Of a DNA stretch of 6,171 nucleotides, positions 1 to 5,565 are shown in pieces (the stretch's first letter is position 1; every line of letters begins with the position of its first letter). Location: NCBI GenBank assembly GCA_002317115.1, contig DCIP01000020.1:1-6171 (forward strand), read 5' to 3'. The position numbers and the translations under genes were made by a program. The notes under the pieces were generated by a model that saw only the letters and a program-made list of their open reading frames with translations, had not been told where the DNA came from and ran no database searches. The stretch comes from Candidatus Scybalocola fimicaballi. Lineage in GTDB: Bacteria; Bacteroidota; Bacteroidia; Bacteroidales; Paludibacteraceae.

Positions 1-462
1 TCCATTATGCAGTCTGTCGACGGGGGAGTGAAGGGAATGAGTGAGTTGATAATAGTTACGTTGCTTGCCGGTGGACTGATGGAATTGATCCGAATAAATG
101 GCGGTATCGACGTGGTGATGGATGCCATCAAACGGAGTGTTAAGAAACGTCGTGGGGCAGAGTTGAGCATCGGAGCACTTGTAATGGCTGCCGACTTTTG
201 TACTGCCAACAACACTATCGCCATCCTCACAGTGAGCTCACTTGCTAAGGAAATTTCCGAACGATTCAATATCCCGCCACGACGTGTGGCTAGTCTGCTC
301 GACACGTGGAGCTGCATCGCACAGTCGATTATTCCGTATGGGGCCCAACTCCTAATTGCGTCGGGACTTGCCCATATTGCACCCACTGAGATTATCAGCC
401 ATCTCGTCTACCCATATATATTGGCTGTAATTACGCTTGGAGTGAGCGTTATGAGGAAATAG
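1..462 (+). CDS. Na+/H+ antiporter, NhaC family (3' end, 5'-truncated by window)
   Basis: This is the C-terminal part of an integral inner-membrane protein resembling the NhaC family, which exchanges external Na+ for H+ or a related solute. The frame is open from base 1, so the Met at base 7 is probably internal and the start lies outside the window. The visible 153 residues show a hydrophobic segment carrying GGLMELIR (about fragment residues 23-30), then GGIDVV, a basic loop (KRSVKKRRG), and the polar-in-membrane stretch DFCTANNTIAIL (about 65-76), which is strongly NhaC-like. A further IPYGAQLL stretch (about 111-118) and a last hydrophobic helix end in VMRK. Family membership is recognised from these motifs. 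The exact substrate cannot be read, since some NhaC-like proteins exchange organic acids or amino acids. The gene has no obvious functional link to the NAD operon downstream. Confidence 0.85.
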   Translation, partial: SIMQSVDGGVKGMSELIIVTLLAGGLMELIRINGGIDVVMDAIKRSVKKRRGAELSIGALVMAADFCTANNTIAILTVSSLAKEISERFNIPPRRVASLLDTWSCIAQSIIPYGAQLLIASGLAHIAPTEIISHLVYPYILAVITLGVSVMRK

Positions 463-465
463 ACG

Positions 466-490
466 AAAACGAAAGGGCTTTGTTTTTGTT
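466..490 (+). terminator. Weak possible terminator after the antiporter gene
   Basis: AAAAC (466-470) can pair with GTTTT (482-486) and AAA (472-474) with TTT (479-481), leaving a bulged G at 471 and a small GGGC loop. A T-rich tail follows. The stem is almost all A-T, so termination would be weak. The position just after the stop codon is what makes it plausible. Confidence 0.3.
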
Positions 491-494
491 TGAA

Positions 495-576
495 TCTCCA
501 AAAAAGTGTAGGGTTATAGCATATTTATCTCCAAAAAAGTGTAGGGTTATAGTATATTTATCTCCAAAAAAGTGTA
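495..576 (+). repeat. Three tandem 33-bp direct repeats upstream of the ATPase gene
   Basis: A unit beginning TCTCCAAAAAAGTGTA starts at 495, 528 and 561, an exact 33-base period. The first two copies continue with GGGTTATAG and then CATATTTA or TATATTTA, differing at one base. The third copy keeps only the 16-base core (561-576) and then diverges into the ATPase leader. The copies abut with no unique spacers. Each full unit ends in an A/T block resembling part of a Bacteroidetes -7 element, so the array could carry promoter or operator sites, but this is inference. The array ends 24 bases before the ATPase start codon. Confidence 0.85.
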
Positions 577-600
577 TCTTTATCTAAAATTCAATAATTT

Positions 601-1905
601 ATGAAAAGAGATATTTTTAACAGCTTGATACACTGGAAAAACAAAGTAGATAGGAAGCCATTGATCATTCAAGGAGCACGACAAGTGGGGAAGACTTGGG
701 CGATGAGGGAGTTTGGTGCTAGAGAATATAAGAATACTATTTATATAAACTGTGATGATGAACCATTGATGCGAAATGTGTTTGAGAAGGATTATGACAT
801 GGAAAGGATTCTTCTGGAATTGCAAGTCATAAGCGGAATCAAACCAGAACCGGGAAACACTCTTATCATATTGGATGAAATACAAGAGGTGCCGAGGGGC
901 ATTCATTCCTTGAAATATTTTTGCGAAAAGGCTCGTGAGTATCATGTGATGGTGGCTGGCTCATTTTTAGGAATAGCCTTACAGGAAGGCACGTCTTTCC
1001 CAGTGGGCAAGGTTGATATGCTATATATGTATCCAATGAGTTTTTCCGAGTTTATTGCTGAAATAAATCCAAATCTTGGAAATCTGTTAGAAGCCCAACG
1101 GTGGGATAGCATCGCTACTTTTCATGATAAAATTGTGGAAATTCTACGATTGTATTATTTTTTGGGAGGTATGCCAGAAGTGGTGCAGTCTTATATAAAC
1201 CATAAAGATTTGAAAGAGGTGCGACAAATACAACAGAATATACTTGCCACATATCGTAATGACTTTTCCAAACATAGCGGCAGCAACGTCGCAATCAAGA
1301 TAAGACAGGTTTTCGACTCTATTCCGTCGCAACTTACCAAGGAGAATAAGAAGTTTATTTTCAACGTCATAAAAAAAGGGGCGAGGGCTGCGGAATATGA
1401 ATTGGCCATACAATGGTTGATAGATTGTGGTATTGTCTACAAAGCCAATAGAGTAAAGGAAGTCCGTCAACCTTTGAAATTCTACGAGGATATTTCGGCA
1501 TTTAAGCTATTTATTATTGATTGTGGATTATTTGGGTGCATGAACGACACTGCACCCGAGGACGTTTTGTTGAGCAACAATGCTTTTGTAGAATACAAAG
1601 GAGCGTTCACTGAGATTTTTGTGATGCAGCAATTGGTGGCGGAAGGATACACTCCTTATTATTGGAGTAAAGAGCAATCTGACGGAGAATTGGATTTTAT
1701 CATTCAAATGGACGGAAAAATCTTTCCTATCGAAGTGAAAGCAGAGGAGAATGTCAGAGCTAAATCCCTTCATCAATTTATAAAAGACCATCCGGAATTT
1801 AAGGGATTAAGATTTTCCATGAAAGGATATCAGGAGCAAGACTGGATGACTAATATCCCATTGTACACCATAAATCAATATATTTGTAACAAAAACGCAA
1901 ATTAA
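601..1905 (+). CDS. ATPase of the ATP_bind/DUF4143 family with C-terminal nuclease-like fold
   Basis: This is a 434-residue AAA-type P-loop ATPase of a family widespread and often multicopy in Bacteroidetes and archaea; its cellular role is not established. Walker A is GARQVGKT (residues 25-32) and Walker B is LIILDE (88-93). An AGS motif at 119-121 fits sensor 1, followed by the family signatures YPMSFSEF (144-151) and GGMPEVV (189-195). The C-terminal DUF4143 part contains FTEIF (E338), GELDFII (D365) and PIEVKA (E378, K380), a pattern matching PD-(D/E)xK nuclease-like domains. Length is normal and the gene looks intact. The leader is AT-rich with no Shine-Dalgarno, and the start is the first ATG after the repeat array. 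Base and codon use are more AT-rich than the NAD operon (many ATA, TTT and AAT codons), consistent with acquisition by transfer. Nuclease activity is inferred from motifs only. Confidence 0.9.
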   Translation: MKRDIFNSLIHWKNKVDRKPLIIQGARQVGKTWAMREFGAREYKNTIYINCDDEPLMRNVFEKDYDMERILLELQVISGIKPEPGNTLIILDEIQEVPRGIHSLKYFCEKAREYHVMVAGSFLGIALQEGTSFPVGKVDMLYMYPMSFSEFIAEINPNLGNLLEAQRWDSIATFHDKIVEILRLYYFLGGMPEVVQSYINHKDLKEVRQIQQNILATYRNDFSKHSGSNVAIKIRQVFDSIPSQLTKENKKFIFNVIKKGARAAEYELAIQWLIDCGIVYKANRVKEVRQPLKFYEDISAFKLFIIDCGLFGCMNDTAPEDVLLSNNAFVEYKGAFTEIFVMQQLVAEGYTPYYWSKEQSDGELDFIIQMDGKIFPIEVKAEENVRAKSLHQFIKDHPEFKGLRFSMKGYQEQDWMTNIPLYTINQYICNKNAN

Positions 1906-1936
1906 GACTCTTTTTTCAAAAAAATCCTGTTTTTTC

Positions 1937-1967
1937 TTTGCAGATATAAAAATCAAGTGTATTTTTG
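1937..1967 (+). promoter_or_regulatory. Bacteroidetes-type promoter of the NAD salvage operon
   Basis: TTTG at 1937-1940 is separated by 19 bases from TATTTTTG at 1960-1967. This matches the Bacteroidetes sigma-ABfr consensus of a -33 TTTG and a -7 TAnnTTTG. Transcription would start near 1974, leaving a leader of only about 34 bases before the pncB start. That is too short for a riboswitch. An AAAAAT-7nt-ATTTTT dyad (1948-1966) overlaps the -7 element and could be an operator. Confidence 0.75.
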
Positions 1968-2007
1968 ACGCAAATAAAGAAAACAACAACAATTAATACT
2001 TAAGAAT

Positions 2008-3255
2008 ATGAAACCAATTATCACTTCATTATTAGAAACTGACCTTTACAAATTCTCAATGGGTCAGGCAATCTTCCACCAGTTTCCAAGCTACAAGACT
2101 ACATGGACATTCAAGTGTCGCAACAAGGATGTGAAATTCACTGCTGAAATGGTGGCTGAAATCAAAAATCAGTTGCAGGCATACTGTGAGTTAAAATTCA
2201 CTGAGGATGAGTTGGATTATCTAAGATGCATCGGAGCGAAGAAGGATGCCAACGGCAATATCGTGAAGAAGGGTTGGATCAAGGATTCTTATATTGACTT
2301 CCTACGTATCTGGCGTCCAAGATTCGAGGATTTTGTAATCAACGATGAGGCTGAATGTGGATTGAACATTGAGGCGACAGGAACATGGTTGAATACAAGT
2401 ATGTATGAGATCCCTACTTTGGCTATCGTCAACGAGGTGTTCTTCCGTATGAATTACGACTATGAGGAGCTAAAGAAACAGTTTGCACGCAAGCTAAACG
2501 AGAAAGTTAATCTTTTGGAGCAGGACATCTACGAGCTTGGCGCATTCTCTGAATTTGGTCTACGTCGCAGATTGTCTGCTGAATGTCAGGAGATGGCTGT
2601 GATGGCGTTGAGAAATGCAAAGATGAATAATAAGTCTATCTTCGTCGGAACAAGTAACGTCTTCCTTGCTCGCAAATATAATCTTCTTCCAGTCGGCACA
2701 ATGGCTCACGAGTGGATCATGTGCGTCGGACAGGGCAACAGAGCAATCAATCCTGCCTACTCAAACCTTTACAGCCTTCGTGCTTGGGTTAATGAGTATA
2801 AGGTGCAGAACGGCACAGCTCTTACAGACGCTATCACAACAGATTGTTTCTTGCGTGATTTCGACGAGGAGTTTGCAACAGTTTTCAGCGGTGTTCGTCA
2901 CGATTCTGGAGATCCATTTGAGTGGGGCGACAAGATTATCGCTCACTACCAGAAACTTGGCATCGATCCAAAGACAAAGACACTTCTTTTCAGCGACAGC
3001 TTGAACTTTGAGAAGGCTACTAAGCTAAAGAAGTATTTCGAGGGCAGAGCAAAGACAGCGTTTGGAATCGGAACATTCATCGCCAACGACACTGACGTTC
3101 CACCACTAAATATCGTGATGAAGACAACTCTTTGCAACGGTGGTGATGTGGCTAAGATCTCTGACACTCCAGGTAAGGGAATGTGTAAGAATCCTGAATA
3201 TATCGAATATCTTCAGCGAGCAATCGACTGGAGAATGAACCACGCTGAAATGTAA
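2008..3255 (+). CDS. pncB: Nicotinate phosphoribosyltransferase
   Basis: This cytoplasmic enzyme joins nicotinate to PRPP, giving nicotinate mononucleotide and PPi with ATP hydrolysis; it is the committed step of the Preiss-Handler NAD salvage route. The protein has 415 residues, the usual size for bacterial PncB (about 400). Recognised motifs are ETDLYKFSM near the N-terminus (10-18), FGLRRR (183-188), GTSN (214-217) and GTMAHEW (230-236). H234 matches the histidine phosphorylated in the Salmonella enzyme. GVRHDSGDP (295-303), FSD (328-330) and FGIGT (352-356) form the phosphoribosyl-binding region. The start follows an AT-rich leader without a Shine-Dalgarno, and ETDLYKFSM lies right after it as expected. 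It is the first gene of the operon; the Nudix gene begins 24 bases after its stop. No truncation or missing key residue is apparent. Confidence 0.96.
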   Translation: MKPIITSLLETDLYKFSMGQAIFHQFPSYKTTWTFKCRNKDVKFTAEMVAEIKNQLQAYCELKFTEDELDYLRCIGAKKDANGNIVKKGWIKDSYIDFLRIWRPRFEDFVINDEAECGLNIEATGTWLNTSMYEIPTLAIVNEVFFRMNYDYEELKKQFARKLNEKVNLLEQDIYELGAFSEFGLRRRLSAECQEMAVMALRNAKMNNKSIFVGTSNVFLARKYNLLPVGTMAHEWIMCVGQGNRAINPAYSNLYSLRAWVNEYKVQNGTALTDAITTDCFLRDFDEEFATVFSGVRHDSGDPFEWGDKIIAHYQKLGIDPKTKTLLFSDSLNFEKATKLKKYFEGRAKTAFGIGTFIANDTDVPPLNIVMKTTLCNGGDVAKISDTPGKGMCKNPEYIEYLQRAIDWRMNHAEM

Positions 3256-3278
3256 TTTAATAACTAAAACTAAAGATT

Positions 3279-3809
3279 ATGAATGAATGGCAGATTAAAG
3301 AGAGAGAGGTAGTGATGAAGACTCCTATCGGAAGCTTTGTTACGACGAAGAAGATTGATCCGGCAGGTGTTGAGCGCAAGTATATATCGATGCAGTGTCC
3401 CGACTGGGTTTGTGCTGTGGTTGAGTTCGGAAACGAATTCCTGATGGTAAAACAGTTCAGACATGGCATCAACCGTCTAATCGTTGAGTTTCCATCAGGT
3501 ATGGTCGACGCGGGAGAAAAGGCCATTGACGCTCTCTACCGTGAGTTGGACGAGGAGTTGGGAATCAAGAAAGAGAATGTTCTTAAATGTGAGCAGCTCT
3601 ACACTGGTAGCCCAAACCCAGCGTTTATGGAAAACCGTATGACTTGCTATCATGTTGTGATTAACGGTTATGGCGAGAACCATCCAGATGAAGATGAGTT
3701 CCTTGACCAAGTGCTTGTTAGTAGAGCCGATATGGAAAAATATGTAAGTGCAGATGATTTCGGTTTGATGATGAGACTTGCGTGGGAGATGTATAAAAAG
3801 AGAGCTTAG
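3279..3809 (+). CDS. Nudix hydrolase, ADP-ribose pyrophosphatase-like
   Basis: This is a 176-residue Nudix hydrolase with a perfect Nudix box (GX5EX7REUXEEXGU) at residues 74-96: G74, E80, R88, E89, E92, E93, G95 and I96. The preceding VEFPSGMVDAGE resembles ADP-ribose pyrophosphatases, as does SPNP at 111-114, which puts a proline (P112) 16 residues after the box, the spacing described for that subfamily. The likely reaction is ADP-ribose to AMP plus ribose 5-phosphate, though NADH or another nucleoside diphosphate derivative remains possible. Its place between pncB and nadE fits a role in NAD turnover. It ends shortly after the Nudix domain, so it is not the regulator NrtR, which carries an extra C-terminal winged helix. 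The start ATG is preceded by AAAGATT, the same seven bases found before the nadE start, and by no clear Shine-Dalgarno. Confidence 0.9.
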   Translation: MNEWQIKEREVVMKTPIGSFVTTKKIDPAGVERKYISMQCPDWVCAVVEFGNEFLMVKQFRHGINRLIVEFPSGMVDAGEKAIDALYRELDEELGIKKENVLKCEQLYTGSPNPAFMENRMTCYHVVINGYGENHPDEDEFLDQVLVSRADMEKYVSADDFGLMMRLAWEMYKKRA

Positions 3810-3836
3810 AGAAAAAAGCTTAGAGCTTAGAGAAAA
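3801..3836 (+). repeat. 21-bp-period direct repeat spanning the Nudix stop codon
   Basis: The 15-mer AGAGCTTAGAGAAAA occurs at 3801-3815 and again at 3822-3836. The shorter core GCTTAGAG also occurs at 3818-3825, giving three cores in total (3804, 3818, 3825). The first copy contains the TAG stop codon of the Nudix gene (3807-3809), so the tract looks like a duplication of the gene's last bases. Confidence 0.8.
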
Positions 3837-3853
3837 GACTTGAGACTAAAATT

Positions 3854-3860
3854 AGGAGGA
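3854..3860 (+). promoter_or_regulatory. Canonical Shine-Dalgarno for the nadE-pncA fusion gene
   Basis: AGGAGGA lies 7 bases before the ATG at 3868, a full anti-Shine-Dalgarno match. The other starts in this window (601, 2008, 3279, 5566) have AT-rich leaders without it, as is usual in Bacteroidetes. It supports the start chosen at 3868. Confidence 0.75.
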
Positions 3861-3867
3861 AAAGATT

Positions 3868-5118
3868 ATGAGAACACTAAAAGATCAGATGGTAGCCTGG
3901 ATCAAAGACTACTTTGCAAAGAACGGAGATGCGAATACAAAGGCTCTTATCGGAATAAGTGGAGGAAAAGATAGTACCGTCGTGGCTGCTGCATGTGTGG
4001 CGGCACTTGGCAAGGATCGCGTCGTCGGCGTGATGATGCCAAACGGAGTACAGACAGATATAAATGACAGTAAGCGAGTTTGCGAGTTTTTGGGAATCAA
4101 AAACTACGAGATAAATATCAAGGGAGCATACGACGCACTTGCCCAAGAGATCACAACCAAGACTGCTGGCGACGCTACTGCCCAGTTTAAGACTAATACA
4201 CCAAGCCGTTTGAGAATGGCTACTCTATACGGTGTGGCTGCGATTATCGGAAACTGCCGAATAAGCAACAATGGAAACAAGAGCGAATGCCTTATGGGCT
4301 ATTTCACAATCTGGGGCGACGGTGCAGGTGATTTCGCACCATTGGCAAATCTATATGTGAGCGACGTCGTAAGATTAGGAATTGAACTTGGATTGCCAGA
4401 GGAGTTGGTGAAGAAGGCTCCGAGCGACGGAATGTGTGGAATGACCGACGAGGATAATCTTGGTTTCACATACGCAGAAGTGGAGAAAGTGGCAAGAGGA
4501 GTCTACGATGATGTTAATCCGGAGACAGCCAAGAAGATCAAGAACAGAATCAACGGAATGCAGTGGAAACCAAAATTGCTTAACCTTCCAAAGTTCATGC
4601 CAGAGCAGAAAGTGTTGGCGATTATCGACGCTCAGAACGACTTCATCGACGGCACAATGGGAGTGGGCATTGAGAAGTGGAAGAAGGCAAAAGCAGCCAT
4701 CGTAGATTTGATAAAGAAAGAGAAGTACGACAGCATTGTCTTCACAAAAGATTGGCACCCGACTAATCACTGCAGCTTCACAGCCCAGGGTGGACCATGG
4801 CCGGCACACTGTGTGGCTGGAGAGAAAGGTGCGGAGATCGACGTCGACCTACAGGCTATCGAGATACCAAGCGTAACACTAAATAAAGGTTGCAATGTGA
4901 ATGTAGAGGAGTATGGAGTCGACGTATTGCCAAACGTCAACAACGTAGCCGAGCTTCATCTTGTAGGCCTATGCTACGACTACTGCGTACAGAGCTGTGC
5001 TAAGGAGACTGCCAAGACACATCCTGACACAAGAATCGTAGTGAAGAAAGCAGGCACCGTCGCCATCGACGACAACGCCAAAATCGATTGGGAAGGATTG
5101 GGTATCGAAGTAGAGTAA
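3868..5118 (+). CDS. Fused NH3-dependent NAD+ synthetase and nicotinamidase (NadE-PncA)
   Basis: One uninterrupted 416-residue frame encodes two enzymes. Residues 1 to about 245 are a full-length short-form NAD+ synthetase (nicotinate adenine dinucleotide + ATP + NH3 to NAD+). It has the PPi-binding loop GISGGKDS (29-36), SRLRM (113-117), GNKSE (136-140), GYFTIWGDGAGDFAPL (144-159) and APSDGMCGMTDEDNLG (184-199). There is no glutaminase domain, so it needs free NH3. Residues about 248-416 are a nicotinamidase (nicotinamide to nicotinate + NH3). It opens with IIDAQNDF (catalytic D254); DWHPTNH and WPAHCV give probable metal ligands D295, H297, H301 and H314; NKG gives catalytic K340; and YDYCV gives nucleophile C373. 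The linker is only a few residues (MPEQ). An internal Met244 has no ribosome-binding site. The K340-C373 segment is shorter than in typical PncA. It is the last operon gene, followed by a terminator. Confidence 0.93.
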   Translation: MRTLKDQMVAWIKDYFAKNGDANTKALIGISGGKDSTVVAAACVAALGKDRVVGVMMPNGVQTDINDSKRVCEFLGIKNYEINIKGAYDALAQEITTKTAGDATAQFKTNTPSRLRMATLYGVAAIIGNCRISNNGNKSECLMGYFTIWGDGAGDFAPLANLYVSDVVRLGIELGLPEELVKKAPSDGMCGMTDEDNLGFTYAEVEKVARGVYDDVNPETAKKIKNRINGMQWKPKLLNLPKFMPEQKVLAIIDAQNDFIDGTMGVGIEKWKKAKAAIVDLIKKEKYDSIVFTKDWHPTNHCSFTAQGGPWPAHCVAGEKGAEIDVDLQAIEIPSVTLNKGCNVNVEEYGVDVLPNVNNVAELHLVGLCYDYCVQSCAKETAKTHPDTRIVVKKAGTVAIDDNAKIDWEGLGIEVE

Positions 5119-5144
5119 AGACTTCACATTCTAAATTATAAACG

Positions 5145-5182
5145 ACAAGGTCTGTTTCGGAAAGAAACGGACCTTGTTTTTT
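5145..5182 (+). terminator. Strong intrinsic terminator of the NAD operon
   Basis: A 14-bp stem pairs ACAAGGTCTGTTTC (5145-5158) with GAAACGGACCTTGT (5164-5177) across the loop GGAAA. One pair is a G-U wobble and the rest are Watson-Crick. A run of T to 5182 follows directly. It lies 26 bases after the fusion gene's stop. Confidence 0.92.
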
Positions 5183-5338
5183 AATATTACATTTCGTTAA
5201 TCAAACAGAAAACAGCGATTTTACATAAATCAATCGCTTGGAAAACTCCACAACACGTTGTGTCAGGTTAAACCACAAACGCGGAAAACATAAACATAGA
5301 AAACGTTGGAATTCCCCAATCCATTGGTTTGTACCATC

Positions 5339-5375
5339 AATTATGAATTATGAATTACAAATTATGAATTAATTC
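5339..5375 (+). repeat. AATTATGAATT short-repeat tract
   Basis: Three overlapping or near copies of AATTATGAATT occur in 37 bases, with one interruption (ACAA), and the tract ends in the palindrome GAATTAATTC (5366-5375). The period of the first copies is 8 bases. It is low-complexity DNA of a kind often seen between genes in Bacteroidetes; the comparison is from memory. No function can be assigned. Confidence 0.75.
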
Positions 5376-5404
5376 AAAATCCCCATTCTCCAAACAGCAT
5401 AAAA

Positions 5405-5482
5405 ATGCGTCGTCGAAAGAAGAATGTTCTACTAATTTTGCTAATTTATATTTTTATATTCTTTCTTTTCAAATCTTCATAG
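5405..5482 (+). CDS. Possible 25-residue basic/hydrophobic membrane peptide
   Basis: An ATG at 5405 opens a 25-codon frame ending in TAG at 5480-5482. It begins MRRRKKN, continues as an unbroken run rich in Leu, Ile and Phe (about residues 8-22, enough to span a membrane), and ends KSS. A basic head followed by one transmembrane stretch matches small inner-membrane proteins and type I toxins in general layout. However, AT-rich DNA easily yields Leu, Ile and Phe codons, there is no Shine-Dalgarno, and I see no promoter fitted to it. It ends 19 bases before the TAnnTTTG element of the next gene. This is a candidate only and may be chance. Confidence 0.25.
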   Translation: MRRRKKNVLLILLIYIFIFFLFKSS

Positions 5483-5501
5483 CAGATTATCAAAGTCGCC
5501 A

Positions 5502-5509
5502 TACCTTTG
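5502..5509 (+). promoter_or_regulatory. TAnnTTTG -7 element upstream of metY
   Basis: TACCTTTG is an exact match to the Bacteroidetes -7 consensus and lies 56 bases before the ATG. Transcription would start near 5516, giving a leader of about 50 bases. No TTTG is present at the expected -33 position (about 5479-5482 reads ATAG), so the promoter is incomplete and may depend on an activator. Confidence 0.6.
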
Positions 5510-5565
5510 CAATGTCAAAAGACAAAAACAATAACTTGATATTAACGATTAAAACGATAAAGACT

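Larger units (their letters stand above)
5183..5565. other. 383-base spacer between the NAD operon and metY
   Basis: I see no conserved gene or RNA family here. The spacer holds AGCGATT (5214-5220) facing AATCGCT (5232-5238), which could form a 7-bp stem with an 11-base loop. It also holds the dyad CACAAC-AC-GTTGTG (5249-5262) and the dyad CCAAT-CC-ATTGG (5316-5327). Further on are an AATTATG repeat tract, a possible 25-residue ORF and the metY promoter, listed separately. None of the dyads has a T-run, so they are not obvious terminators; they may be operators or chance. Confidence 0.6.

Noticed and set aside
495..576. CRISPR array
   Set aside because: The 33-base units abut each other with no unique spacers, and there are no cas genes.
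580..945. Antisense reading frames opposite the ATPase, pncB, Nudix and fusion genes
   Set aside because: They overlap strongly supported genes, show no recognisable motifs and have compositions expected of reverse-frame shadows.
601..1905. Antiviral defence system built on the ATPase
   Set aside because: The ATPase-nuclease layout could invite this, but no partner effector or defence gene is nearby, and the family is common without defence evidence.
1918..1935. Terminator after the ATPase gene (A-run, TCCTG, T-run)
   Set aside because: The potential stem is A-T only, so it is too weak to call, and it overlaps the upstream side of the pncB promoter.
1968..2007. Riboswitch in the pncB leader
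   Set aside because: The predicted leader is only about 34 bases and AT-rich, too small for a known NAD-sensing RNA.
3279..3809. NrtR transcriptional regulator
   Set aside because: The protein ends soon after the Nudix domain, with no winged-helix extension, and its Nudix box is fully intact, so an enzyme is more likely.
4747..4749. Lys294 (in FTKDWHP) as the catalytic lysine of the PncA domain
   Set aside because: In the family the catalytic lysine sits in the later KG motif, matching K340. K294 only precedes the metal-binding DWH motif.
4597..5118. Separate pncA gene starting at the internal Met (residue 244)
   Set aside because: The upstream sequence is NadE coding with no stop and no ribosome-binding site. 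The fusion frame is continuous, although some internal initiation cannot be excluded.
5183..5565. SAM-type riboswitch before metY
   Set aside because: I looked for the SAM-II pseudoknot pattern and SAM-I core and saw neither. The leader after the predicted start is about 50 bases without convincing stems.
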